Of a stretch of DNA of 6,413 bases, positions 1-5,648 are shown in pieces; positions within the stretch are counted from its first letter, which is position 1; the number at the start of each line of letters is the position of its first letter. Made by a program: the position numbers and the translations under genes. The notes under the pieces are model-generated. The model was not told where the DNA came from. It was given only the letters and a program-made list of their open reading frames with translations, and did not search any database. The stretch comes from Pseudomonadota bacterium (GTDB lineage: Bacteria; Pseudomonadota; Alphaproteobacteria; Acetobacterales; Acetobacteraceae), in the NCBI GenBank assembly GCA_021807975.1, contig JAKBCJ010000283.1, positions 1 through 6,413 of the forward strand. The letters are read 5' to 3'.

Positions 1-756
1 CAACAGCGACCGCTTAATACCGGCCAGCACCTGTTGCATCTGGTTCACGATGGCACCCGGCGCCTTCATCTTCGCGACAATCAGCCCGGCTTTGCGCGCG
101 ACCATCGCGTCTGTGACCATCGTTTCGATGAACGAGCGCAGCGGGTAAAGCGTGCGCTGATAGACCGACCGGCCGACGTAGCCGAAAGACGAAACGGTGT
201 AGCCTAGATAGATCGGTTCCTCGTTCAACTTCACCACCACGCGGGACCGGTGATAGACTTGGCCCGCGACGGAGACGTTGCCTGTGGTCTTGAGGAAGTC
301 CATCGCGTTCGGGTTAAGGTTCAGGACCAATGATCCCGCCGTGTTGAGCGGATCGAACACGTTGAAACTGATATCCGCTTTCGCCAATTTGGCCGGGTCT
401 AGCGGCGTGTCCGACGCTTCCCCGTCAACCACCAGTGCGATCGAGGCAATGCCGTAGATCCGCGACAGCCGCATTAGGTTGAAAATGTGCTTGTCAGCAC
501 TGATCTTGGCCCATTCGTCCAAGAATGCCTTTTTGACTCGTTCCTCGGGGCCGCGCGATACCGCGATCTCCCGGGCCTGCGATTGCGCCATGGCGATCGG
601 AGCCTCAACCAGTTTGGCGCCTAGCGGATGAAACTCATATATGGTTTTGCATAAATAATAACCGGGCGGGTCGCCTGGCTTTATCGTGTCCGCGGTCATC
701 ATGTCGGACAGGGCGCCCCCCAAGCCGGCGCCGTTGCTTAGGGACAATTCAGCCAT
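1..756 (-). CDS. Phage portal protein, DUF1073 type (partial, C-terminus beyond left edge)
   Basis: The frame is open from an ATG at 756 to the window edge, giving 252 residues without a stop. An in-frame TAA at 774-772 bounds the start, and a GAGG ribosome-binding site (765-768) lies 8 bases upstream. Seen in the translation: an N-terminal helical part, a conserved-looking stretch LMRLSRIYGIASIALVV (about residues 93-109), then a beta-rich part with VYHRSRVVVKLNEEPIYLG and a YVGRSVYQRTLYPLRSFI helix. This layout matches the DUF1073 (PF06381-like) portal family. Some databases now label these proteins 'anti-CBASS Acb1-like', which should not be read as a defence function here. The portal forms the dodecameric ring at the capsid vertex through which TerL pumps DNA. 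Its position directly after TerL fits. I recognise the family by pattern, not by search. A portal of this type is usually 400-500 residues, so about half is missing. Confidence 0.78.
   Translation of the reverse strand, partial: MAELSLSNGAGLGGALSDMMTADTIKPGDPPGYYLCKTIYEFHPLGAKLVEAPIAMAQSQAREIAVSRGPEERVKKAFLDEWAKISADKHIFNLMRLSRIYGIASIALVVDGEASDTPLDPAKLAKADISFNVFDPLNTAGSLVLNLNPNAMDFLKTTGNVSVAGQVYHRSRVVVKLNEEPIYLGYTVSSFGYVGRSVYQRTLYPLRSFIETMVTDAMVARKAGLIVAKMKAPGAIVNQMQQVLAGIKRSLL
614..643 (+). promoter_or_regulatory. Possible sigma70-like promoter facing the plus-strand ORF
   Basis: A TTGGCG hexamer (614-619) and a TATATG hexamer (638-643) are separated by 18 bases on the plus strand. They sit in an AT-rich patch (633-660) inside the otherwise GC-rich portal gene. 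On the coding strand this patch uses AT-rich codons (TTA, ATA, TAT). A start near 650 would place a transcript 35-50 bases ahead of the plus-strand ORF beginning at 686 or 701. Single hexamer pairs of this quality occur by chance, so this is weak evidence. Confidence 0.2.
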
Positions 757-955
757 AGTTGCCCCCTCACCTTATCGCGAATCCGCGCAATCCCAGTTGC
801 ATACCGCCGCCGACTGGCGCGTGATGTGCGCCATGCACGGTTTCCAGGTCATCGTCATCCCGGCCGCCCTGATCGCCGCCGTCATCTGCTTTCAATCCGC
901 CCGCACGCTGGCGATGGTCGGGTTCGTCGCCTTAGTGATCTGGTCTCTGGCCTAA
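686..955 (+). CDS. Possible small two-TM membrane protein on the opposite strand
   Basis: This 89-codon ORF runs against the rest of the operon. Its stop (953-955) overlaps the TerL stop (954-952) tail to tail, and its 5' part overlaps the portal start. The first 46 residues are proline- and serine-containing and unremarkable. The last 40 form two hydrophobic segments, FQVIVIPAALIAAVICF and LAMVGFVALVIWSLA, separated by QSART, as in small holin-like or other two-span membrane proteins. Starts possible in frame are GTG 686, ATG 701 and ATG 824; none has a convincing Shine-Dalgarno sequence. From about 797 to the end nearly every codon ends in G or C. However, the minus-strand frame shares the same third positions, so this does not settle the strand. 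That minus frame is interrupted by TAG and TGA, while this one is open. The function is unknown and I would not name it a holin on this evidence. Confidence 0.35.
   Translation: MSAVIMSDRAPPKPAPLLRDNSAIVAPSPYRESAQSQLHTAADWRVMCAMHGFQVIVIPAALIAAVICFQSARTLAMVGFVALVIWSLA
765..776 (-). promoter_or_regulatory. Ribosome-binding region of the portal gene
   Basis: Read on the minus strand, AAGGTGAGG lies just before the portal ATG at 756, with GAGG (765-768) 8 bases away. An in-frame TAA immediately upstream prevents any longer start. Confidence 0.6.
772..885 (-). CDS. Alternative 37-residue ORF in the TerL-portal gap
   Basis: An ATG at 885 opens 37 codons ending in TAA (774-772). That TAA overlaps the AAGGTGAGG ribosome-binding region of the portal, a layout typical of real neighbours in a compact phage operon. 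It shares the reading frame of TerL, downstream of TerL's TAG (954-952) and a further in-frame TGA. The product contains the stretch WKPCMAHITRQSAAVCNWDC near its end, with three cysteines and two tryptophans. No family is recognised. It competes with the plus-strand ORF over the same DNA, and probably at most one is real. No good Shine-Dalgarno sequence precedes the ATG. Same-strand placement favours it; its shortness and composition do not. Confidence 0.25.
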   Translation of the reverse strand: MTAAIRAAGMTMTWKPCMAHITRQSAAVCNWDCADSR

Positions 956-2241
956 GTGACGCCGTTGCTATCGCCCAGTGCGATCGCGACCGCATACGTG
1001 AAAGTGTCTAGCAAATCGTCCGCGCGCTTCGCCGCGTCCTTGTCACCAACCCGGAATCCATAGACCTGGGCAAGCATGTGGTTGCGCGACGTGCTTTTGA
1101 AAATGGTCTGTTTCTCGAACGCATAGCGAGACCATTTCACCTTACCCTGAAACACCGCGCCGCTGGCGTTGATCGCGCGGGCATCCTTGCCGGCACTCGT
1201 CAAGCCTTGCGGCAGGGCCTGGGCAGGCAAGCCGCGCATGGCACACTGTTGGAGCAGGATCGATCCTGACTGTGCATCCTCGATATAGGCCCCGTTCGAT
1301 CCGAACCGGGCCCGGCATTCGCGAGCGAGGTCTTCCAATCGTTTCAGCACTGTGGGAATCCACGTTTCCAGCATCGCCCCGTCGATCTGGATGACATCCC
1401 AATCCAAACACACCAAAGGATGGCCGACGAACTGGGAAGACGCCCAATAACTGACCGCTGTCCCGTCGTTGCCGCTGCCTGTCTTAACCGCGGTATCGAT
1501 GACGGCAAACACGCGATCGCACACGGCAGGGTAGGGAACGGGCTGGCCGTCCTGCAAAAGCCATTCCTCTAGGAAGAAGGCATCCCCGGAAAAGTCCACG
1601 AATTCCGCTAAATACTCCTGTTTGAATATCATCGGGTGGACTTCCCGACGCTTTTCATCGAGATATTCCGGCTTGACTAGCGGGTTTACGCTGGACGGCG
1701 CGTAATGCTGTTTAAACTTCCGCTCAGGATTATTGCATATCTCATAGAAGAAGTTCGTCGGATCGTTGCCATTCGGTGTCGAGAATACCCATACGACCGG
1801 GTTGGGACGAGTGGCCATCGTCGGCTCAATCGACTTTGACCAAATGTTCTGCATCTGGACCGGCTTGGTAAACGCCGCCTCGTCAACCAGCACGTCGTCA
1901 TATTCACGGCCGCGACCGGCGAGTTCGTTGTCGATCAACGACCAAAAATCAATCTGGCCGCCATTCGATAGCCGGATGATGCCTGCTGTTTTGCTGGCCT
2001 CGGTTTTCAGCGGCGCCAGAGCGGACAGTATCTCAACGTAGGGCTCGGACCATTGCTTATGCTCAGGGGTGAATAATCCGACTTTGCGCCCCCGCGCGCC
2101 GCTGTTGATCGCAATCCCCTCCATCATCTTGGTCTTGCCGAACCGGCGTCCACACCGCACCGCGTTGCGGTCCGACCGGTTGCGGTACACCTCGACTTGT
2201 CCTGCGTGGAACGTGGGCATCGTAATGGTTATGTTCGGCAT
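952..2241 (-). CDS. terL: Phage terminase large subunit (TerL)
   Basis: This 429-residue protein is the ATP-driven DNA packaging motor and headful or cos nuclease, docking on the portal. The ATPase half shows an arginine-rich Walker A, GRRFGKT at residues 31-37; Walker B with the catalytic acid, DVLVDE at 116-121, preceded by GRGREYD; and a coupling motif FSTPNG at 153-158. The RNase H-like nuclease half shows acidic residues in VIDTA (D249), YIEDAQSG (E321/D322) and RADDLLDTFTYA (D408, D409, D412). All key motifs are present and the length fits compact TerLs. The frame extends upstream to 2484, but that part is antisense-like sequence over the glycosidase gene. The ATG at 2241 is chosen because it shares one base with the glycosidase TGA (TGATG), a coupling arrangement. 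No strong Shine-Dalgarno is visible, consistent with reinitiation. The family is certain; the packaging strategy cannot be read from this. Confidence 0.95.
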   Translation of the reverse strand: MPNITITMPTFHAGQVEVYRNRSDRNAVRCGRRFGKTKMMEGIAINSGARGRKVGLFTPEHKQWSEPYVEILSALAPLKTEASKTAGIIRLSNGGQIDFWSLIDNELAGRGREYDDVLVDEAAFTKPVQMQNIWSKSIEPTMATRPNPVVWVFSTPNGNDPTNFFYEICNNPERKFKQHYAPSSVNPLVKPEYLDEKRREVHPMIFKQEYLAEFVDFSGDAFFLEEWLLQDGQPVPYPAVCDRVFAVIDTAVKTGSGNDGTAVSYWASSQFVGHPLVCLDWDVIQIDGAMLETWIPTVLKRLEDLARECRARFGSNGAYIEDAQSGSILLQQCAMRGLPAQALPQGLTSAGKDARAINASGAVFQGKVKWSRYAFEKQTIFKSTSRNHMLAQVYGFRVGDKDAAKRADDLLDTFTYAVAIALGDSNGVT

Positions 2242-3524
2242 CAGGCGTTGATCCAGCCCGCCACCTGTTGCCCATAGCTGGTTAGCGTCTGACCGCCGTC
2301 TGGTGTCAGAATATCCCACGCCGCCTGAGAGTCCCAATTCCATGCGGCACATCCGACACCGGATTGCTGAACCGCGATACAGGTCTGAGTGCCGCCCGGA
2401 TCGAGATTCTGATCGTCCGTCGATATGCCGTATTCGCCGATGATCACCGGAACCGTGCCGTCGCCGCTCGGGATCGTTTGGCATTGTTGGATATAGCCCG
2501 CGACCATGCCATTCAAAAACGTCTGGCTGGTCGAGTAGCTGTTTGTGCCGTTTGATGCGTTGAAGTCCGGCAACCCGTTGTAAATGTGCAGATCCCAGAT
2601 GATGTTCGTCAGATTGGCATATTCGGACGAGATCAACCCGTGGCCGGCGCCAAGCACCAGAATCCCCGTGCTGTAATCCCCCAGCACTTCCATCATAATC
2701 GGGCTGTTGTTGCCGGCCCCCCTGATCGCATTGTAATTCGACACTTGCTCAGCCGACAAAGTGGACCCGGGCCCGCTCGGCTCGTTTAGGGTTCCGAACC
2801 AGACATACGGATTGCTGGCAAACGCGGCGGCCAGGCTCGCGAACCAATTATCTTCGCTGGTCAATGCCGAACCGCTCAATGGCGGCACACCGCCACCGGC
2901 CCCGCTGTGATGCTCCAATTCAACGACGATACCCATCGGGGTCAACTGATCGATAAACGTCTGGTAGTACGACGGCGGGTTGTAATTGAAACAGACCAAC
3001 CGAATGAAATTGAGTTTTGGAAACAGGGTCAGCAGCGGGGTTCCCGCCGCCGAAGTGCTGACGCTACCCTGGTCGGATTCGTAAACGTTGATGCCGCGGG
3101 CGATGAACTGGTTGCCGTTCGGATCATAAATCAAACCGTTCCGCATCGCGAACTGGCCGGTTCCTGAAGCGGCCGGCGCGACCGTAACGGTGACCGAATA
3201 GGACTGCGGCGTATTTGATGCGTTGGTCGCGGAAACCGTGACAGTCAATGGATAGCTGCCGGCCGCTACAGATGCCGAGTTGAACACCAGCGACGAGCCG
3301 TTGACAGCGAAGTTCGTCGTGTTGTTCAGGGCGAACGCAACGCCAGTCAAAGCGCCGCTTGAGGATGATGCCGATAGTGTGCCGGCGACAGTCCCGATGG
3401 CCGATCCTGACGTGACAGCGGACGCCGGGGTCAAGTTGGCCCCAGTTATCGCCGTCGCGACGCCGATGTTGGCGATCTGCGCGCCGATCGTTCCGATAAC
3501 GATGGTTGCAGTGGGTGAGGGCAC
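2241..3524 (-). CDS. GH5-type glycoside hydrolase with N-terminal Ig/cadherin-like domain
   Basis: This 427-residue protein has two visible parts. Residues about 1-118 are rich in Ala, Thr, Ser, Gly and Val and end in a beta-strand pattern (SYPLTVTVSATNA, SYSVTVTVAP) typical of cadherin/Ig-like modules. Residues about 125-427 are a TIM-barrel glycosidase of the cellulase (GH5/clan GH-A) type, with FIRLV (R175), ELEHH (H205/H206), acid/base E248 in TLNEPSG, DLHIYN (H313, Y315), nucleophile E364 in IIGEYGIS, and AWNWD (W395). The catalytic set appears complete, so it is probably active on a beta-1,4-glycan such as cellulose, mannan or a related exopolysaccharide; the substrate cannot be told from this. 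There is no signal peptide. It may be carried on the virion through its N-terminal module or released by lysis. The GTG start at 3524 has AAGGA (3531-3535) 6 bases upstream. The stop overlaps the TerL start by one base. It sits between TerS and TerL, an unusual place. Confidence 0.9.
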   Translation of the reverse strand: MPSPTATIVIGTIGAQIANIGVATAITGANLTPASAVTSGSAIGTVAGTLSASSSSGALTGVAFALNNTTNFAVNGSSLVFNSASVAAGSYPLTVTVSATNASNTPQSYSVTVTVAPAASGTGQFAMRNGLIYDPNGNQFIARGINVYESDQGSVSTSAAGTPLLTLFPKLNFIRLVCFNYNPPSYYQTFIDQLTPMGIVVELEHHSGAGGGVPPLSGSALTSEDNWFASLAAAFASNPYVWFGTLNEPSGPGSTLSAEQVSNYNAIRGAGNNSPIMMEVLGDYSTGILVLGAGHGLISSEYANLTNIIWDLHIYNGLPDFNASNGTNSYSTSQTFLNGMVAGYIQQCQTIPSGDGTVPVIIGEYGISTDDQNLDPGGTQTCIAVQQSGVGCAAWNWDSQAAWDILTPDGGQTLTSYGQQVAGWINA

Positions 3525-3530
3525 GGTGAG

Positions 3531-3535
3531 TCCTT
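3531..3535 (-). promoter_or_regulatory. Shine-Dalgarno fixing the GTG start of the glycosidase
   Basis: The minus-strand AAGGA is followed by a 6-base spacer and GTG at 3524. It overlaps the TAA stop of the 22-residue gene, so the two genes are tightly coupled. This supports a GTG rather than ATG start. Confidence 0.7.
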
Positions 3536-3602
3536 AGTCCAGCATCAGAATAATGATCATCGCGAACCCGAATGCTGCGATGACCCAGGGGAGGTTAGCC
3601 AT
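3534..3602 (-). CDS. Tiny single-span membrane peptide (22 residues)
   Basis: The ATG at 3602 opens 22 codons ending in TAA (3536-3534). The product starts MANLPW and then carries one uninterrupted hydrophobic span, VIAAFGFAMIIILML, ending in a single aspartate. It is too short for routine gene callers. Support comes from layout: AAAGG (3607-3611) lies 4 bases upstream, the ATG overlaps the end of the 54-residue gene by 8 bases, and its stop codon merges with the glycosidase Shine-Dalgarno. Without it, this operon would have a gap of about 70 bases here. A single-span peptide could be a membrane-active lysis or superinfection factor, or a leader peptide that sets translation of the glycosidase. 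Both are inference and I recognise no family. Confidence 0.55.
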   Translation of the reverse strand: MANLPWVIAAFGFAMIIILMLD

Positions 3603-3759
3603 CAGACCTTTGACGCTCCTGAATCTTGCACCGGAACGCATCGACCCGCGCACACCCGGCTGCGAACTCGTCGCGGATCATCGCGGCCTGGTTCTCCGCC
3701 GACATAGCCGCACGGATTACTTCGTCTTCGCGCGTCCAGCGGATCGGGCGGTCGGTCAT
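3595..3759 (-). CDS. Small helical phage protein, possibly SANT/Myb-like
   Basis: This 54-residue protein starts at ATG 3759, which overlaps the TerS stop by four bases (ATGA), and ends in TAA at 3597-3595. The reading frame runs further upstream to 3837, but that part is a shadow of TerS. The sequence is charged and helical. It opens with RWTREDEVIRAAM (residues 7-19), then AAMIRDEFAAG and ARVDAFRCKIQERQR. The spacing of the tryptophan, the acidic pair and two later basic helices resembles a short SANT/Myb-type three-helix DNA-binding unit, as in many small phage proteins. That similarity is an impression, not a search result. Its position between TerS and TerL is compatible with a role in packaging or as a passenger gene. 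Confidence 0.6.
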   Translation of the reverse strand: MTDRPIRWTREDEVIRAAMSAENQAAMIRDEFAAGCARVDAFRCKIQERQRSDG

Positions 3760-4118
3760 TCGGGCAGCCCACCGATGATCGTGATGGTGTTGCCAGCGTC
3801 TTTGTCTTCGTCCGCTGCCGGCCGCGCCTCGGACCATCGGCCTCGCGTCTTCATCCAGAAGATCGCAGCCGCGACGTTGCCGCCTTTGGTCGCCATGTTA
3901 AACAGCGATTGCGCCACCCGCGCGTTCGCGGACGGCAAGCCAGTATCGAGTTCGGCGCGAAAATACTTGTGCAGCGTCGGCAATGTAATGTTCAGAATGC
4001 CGCAGATTTCCGACTGCGTGATGCCGATCGCGGTCAGCATCGAAACCATCTTTCGGCTTTCGTCAGTCGGTTCGTATCGGCGCTTCAGTTTGCGAGTGCT
4101 CTTTGCCGTCGCGGCCAT
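3756..4118 (-). CDS. Terminase small subunit-like HTH protein (TerS)
   Basis: This 120-residue protein has a basic N-terminus (KSTRKLKRRY) and a helix-turn-helix at about residues 32-53 (GITQSEICGILNITLPTLHKYF read as two segments either side of the turn). A helical segment follows, with AQSLFNMATKGGNVAAAIFWMKTRGRW at about 69-95 read in parts; the AIFWMKTRGRW ending is a hallmark I associate with small-terminase-like phage proteins. The C-terminus is acidic then hydrophobic (ITIIGGLPE), a possible oligomerisation or TerL contact tail. TerS rings recognise the pac or cos site and hand DNA to TerL. The ATG at 4118 follows the stop of the 84-residue gene by three bases, and its own stop overlaps the next start (ATGA). 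TerS proteins diverge strongly, so the assignment rests on the HTH, size and genome position. A transcriptional regulator is the alternative. Confidence 0.7.
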   Translation of the reverse strand: MAATAKSTRKLKRRYEPTDESRKMVSMLTAIGITQSEICGILNITLPTLHKYFRAELDTGLPSANARVAQSLFNMATKGGNVAAAIFWMKTRGRWSEARPAADEDKDAGNTITIIGGLPE

Positions 4119-4121
4119 CGG

Positions 4122-4376
4122 TTATTTCGGCATCTTCCGGCCGTATGCGCGCTCAACCTCATGGGATGGACGAAGGTCACGGCTCATTTGGTTGGCTGTC
4201 TGGCGTTCACTCATTGATGGCGGCGGGGCGTGCCTCACCGTTGGCCTCGATGACCCGGAACCAAACTTTCCGTCTTCAGCGCGTGGATGCTTTGTCTCAG
4301 CCCACGCGTCCACGCGGGCGGCAACTTTCGCCACGCTGTCGGCCACGGCTTCCAGCTTCTTTGGGTCAAGAACCAT
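4122..4376 (-). CDS. Hypothetical phage protein with HPRAEDGKFGSG motif
   Basis: This 84-residue protein starts at ATG 4376, which overlaps the end of the methyltransferase gene by 11 bases. GAGG (4383-4386) lies 6 bases upstream, inside the methyltransferase coding sequence. Residues 4-27 form an amphipathic helix (DPKKLEAVADSVAKVAARV). HPRAEDGKFGSG follows at about 30-41, a hydrophilic 'DGKFGSG' element found in many small phage proteins, then a proline-rich linker and a basic C-terminus ending RAYGRKMPK. No enzyme signature is visible. Its place between the methylase and TerS suggests a DNA-associated or packaging accessory role, but that is only inference. Confidence 0.75.
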   Translation of the reverse strand: MVLDPKKLEAVADSVAKVAARVDAWAETKHPRAEDGKFGSGSSRPTVRHAPPPSMSERQTANQMSRDLRPSHEVERAYGRKMPK

Positions 4377-5622
4377 TGGGTGCCTCTTTCATGCGATCCG
4401 CCGCGATGTCCGCGAACGTCCGGTCGTCGCCCTCAAGCGTGGCGGCCTGGCCGGTGAATAATTGCCATCGGGCGACAGCGATATCGACGTAAGCAGGGTT
4501 CAGTTCGATCGCATGGACGCTGCGGCCCGTCATCTCACCCGCGATTATCGTGGTGCCGGAACCGGAGAACGGCTCGTAAACAGCTTGACCAGGCGAGGAA
4601 TTGTTTTCGATCGGGCGCTTCATGCACTCGACCGGTTTTTGCGTGCTGTGGCCGGTTTCGGATTTTGCCGGCTTGGGGATCTGCCATAGGGTGGTTTGCT
4701 TGCGGTCGCCATGCCAGTGGCCCTTTGCTTTATCGCGAACGGCATACCAACATGGTTCATGTTGCCAATGATAGTCGCTGCGACCAATCGCGAAATTACT
4801 TTTGCTCCAGATTATCTGGCTTCGTAAGCCGAAGCCTGATGCAATCAAACTTTCCGCGACTTCATGACTATGGAGGCTCGCACACCAAACGTAAGATACA
4901 TCTCCAGGAAACAACGCCCAGGCTTCGCGCCAATCTGCGCGGTCGTCGTTCATAACGGCGCCTACGGCTCGCCCACCGATGGGCGAGCCGTTCGATCTGA
5001 CTCTTTCGTTCCGCCAATTCGCATCGTAAACGACCCCATACGGCGGGTCCGTCACCATCAGATGCGGCTTAACCCCGTTCAGCACCCGCTCAACAGTCGC
5101 GGCGTCAGTAGAGTCCCCACAGATAATCCGGTGTTTTCCCAGCAACCAGACGTCGCCCAGCGCCGATACCGGGGTGGCGGGCTCTTCCGGAATATCGTCC
5201 GGGTCCGTCAGGCCCTCGTTCTGATCCGCCAGCAGAGCAGCAATCTCATCGCTACCGAAGCCTGTCAGCGCCAGATCAAACCCATCGGCCTTCAGTTCGC
5301 CAAGTTCAACCGCGAGCAAGTCATTATCCCAGCCCGCGTTCATCGCCAGTTTGTTGTCAGCCAAGATATACGCCTTGCGCTGCGCCTTCGACAGATGCGC
5401 CAGTTCGATGACCGGAACCTCAGTCATCCCCAACTTGCGCGCGGCCAGCACACGACCATGCCCGGCAATAATCCCATGATCGCCGTCAATCAGGACCGGA
5501 TTGGTGAATCCAAACTCCCGGATCGATGCTGCAATTTGCGCGACCTGAGTATCAGAATGGGTACGTGCATTATTCGCATACGGAATGAGTTTTTCAACAA
5601 ATTCAACGCGATATGGGAGCAT
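4366..5622 (-). CDS. ParB-N domain / DNA methyltransferase (N6-adenine or N4-cytosine) fusion
   Basis: This 418-residue protein methylates phage DNA, likely to evade restriction or mark it for the phage. Residues about 5-105 are a ParB/sulfiredoxin-type domain: LIPYANNARTHS, QIAASIREFGF, PVLIDGDHGIIAGHGR (GHGR 54-57) and AARKLG. After a linker (135-155), the methyltransferase begins at GDVWLLGKHRIICGD. It has catalytic DPPYG (192-196), target-region NDDRADWREAW, QHEPCWYAVR, GDRKQTTLW, then TQKPVE and SAM-binding FSGSGTT (352-358). The order, catalytic motif before SAM motif, is that of the beta class. DPPY allows adenine-N6 or cytosine-N4 methylation. No restriction enzyme lies beside it, so it appears to be an orphan. 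The ATG at 5622 has AAAAGGG three bases upstream; GTG 5652, overlapping the NusG stop as GTGA, is the alternative and would add ten residues. The frame's longer extension to 6120 overlaps the NusG gene and is not used. Confidence 0.93.
   Translation of the reverse strand: MLPYRVEFVEKLIPYANNARTHSDTQVAQIAASIREFGFTNPVLIDGDHGIIAGHGRVLAARKLGMTEVPVIELAHLSKAQRKAYILADNKLAMNAGWDNDLLAVELGELKADGFDLALTGFGSDEIAALLADQNEGLTDPDDIPEEPATPVSALGDVWLLGKHRIICGDSTDAATVERVLNGVKPHLMVTDPPYGVVYDANWRNERVRSNGSPIGGRAVGAVMNDDRADWREAWALFPGDVSYVWCASLHSHEVAESLIASGFGLRSQIIWSKSNFAIGRSDYHWQHEPCWYAVRDKAKGHWHGDRKQTTLWQIPKPAKSETGHSTQKPVECMKRPIENNSSPGQAVYEPFSGSGTTIIAGEMTGRSVHAIELNPAYVDIAVARWQLFTGQAATLEGDDRTFADIAADRMKEAPNGS
4964..4991. 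repeat. Perfect 12-bp inverted repeat with 4-base loop
   Basis: The left arm ACGGCTCGCCCA (4964-4975) and right arm TGGGCGAGCCGT (4980-4991) are exact reverse complements around a CCGA loop. The hairpin lies inside the methyltransferase gene, over the codons for GSPIGGRAV at about residues 212-220, between DPPYG and NDDRAD. No T-run follows on either strand, so it is not a standard intrinsic terminator. Confidence 0.75.
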
Positions 5623-5625
5623 TTT

Positions 5626-5632
5626 CCCTTTT
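5626..5632 (-). promoter_or_regulatory. Shine-Dalgarno for the ParB-methyltransferase ATG
   Basis: The minus-strand AAAAGGG lies three bases before ATG 5622 in an AT-rich 26-base spacer after the NusG stop. The spacing is a little short, but the AT-rich composition looks like an untranslated leader rather than coding sequence. This is why ATG is preferred over GTG 5652. Confidence 0.5.
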
Positions 5633-5648
5633 GTTAGGCTAAATTCCT

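Noticed and set aside
1..756. Reading the DUF1073-type protein as an anti-CBASS nuclease
   Set aside because: Position next to TerL and the portal-like pattern argue for a structural portal. The anti-CBASS label on this family comes from domain naming and is not supported by anything seen here.
2242..2484. N-terminal extension of the TerL frame beyond ATG 2241
   Set aside because: The added 81 residues are Arg- and Ser-rich and overlap the catalytic C-terminus of the glycosidase. TerL homologs begin near the Walker A region as in the shorter form.
3061..3068. GGTAGCGT on the minus strand, resembling the core of the RfaH ops element
   Set aside because: It is only an 8-base match lying inside conserved glycosidase codons, not upstream of an operon. 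The phage NusG paralog need not recognise ops.
3553..4461. A 302-codon plus-strand ORF spanning the small genes
   Set aside because: It lies antisense to four tightly coupled minus-strand genes that have ribosome-binding sites and recognisable motifs. Its own translation is low in protein-like features.
4864..5637. A 257-codon plus-strand ORF antisense to the ParB-methyltransferase
   Set aside because: It mirrors a clearly conserved minus-strand gene, contains no recognisable domain, and is rich in Arg, Gln and His as expected for antisense of a GC-rich gene.
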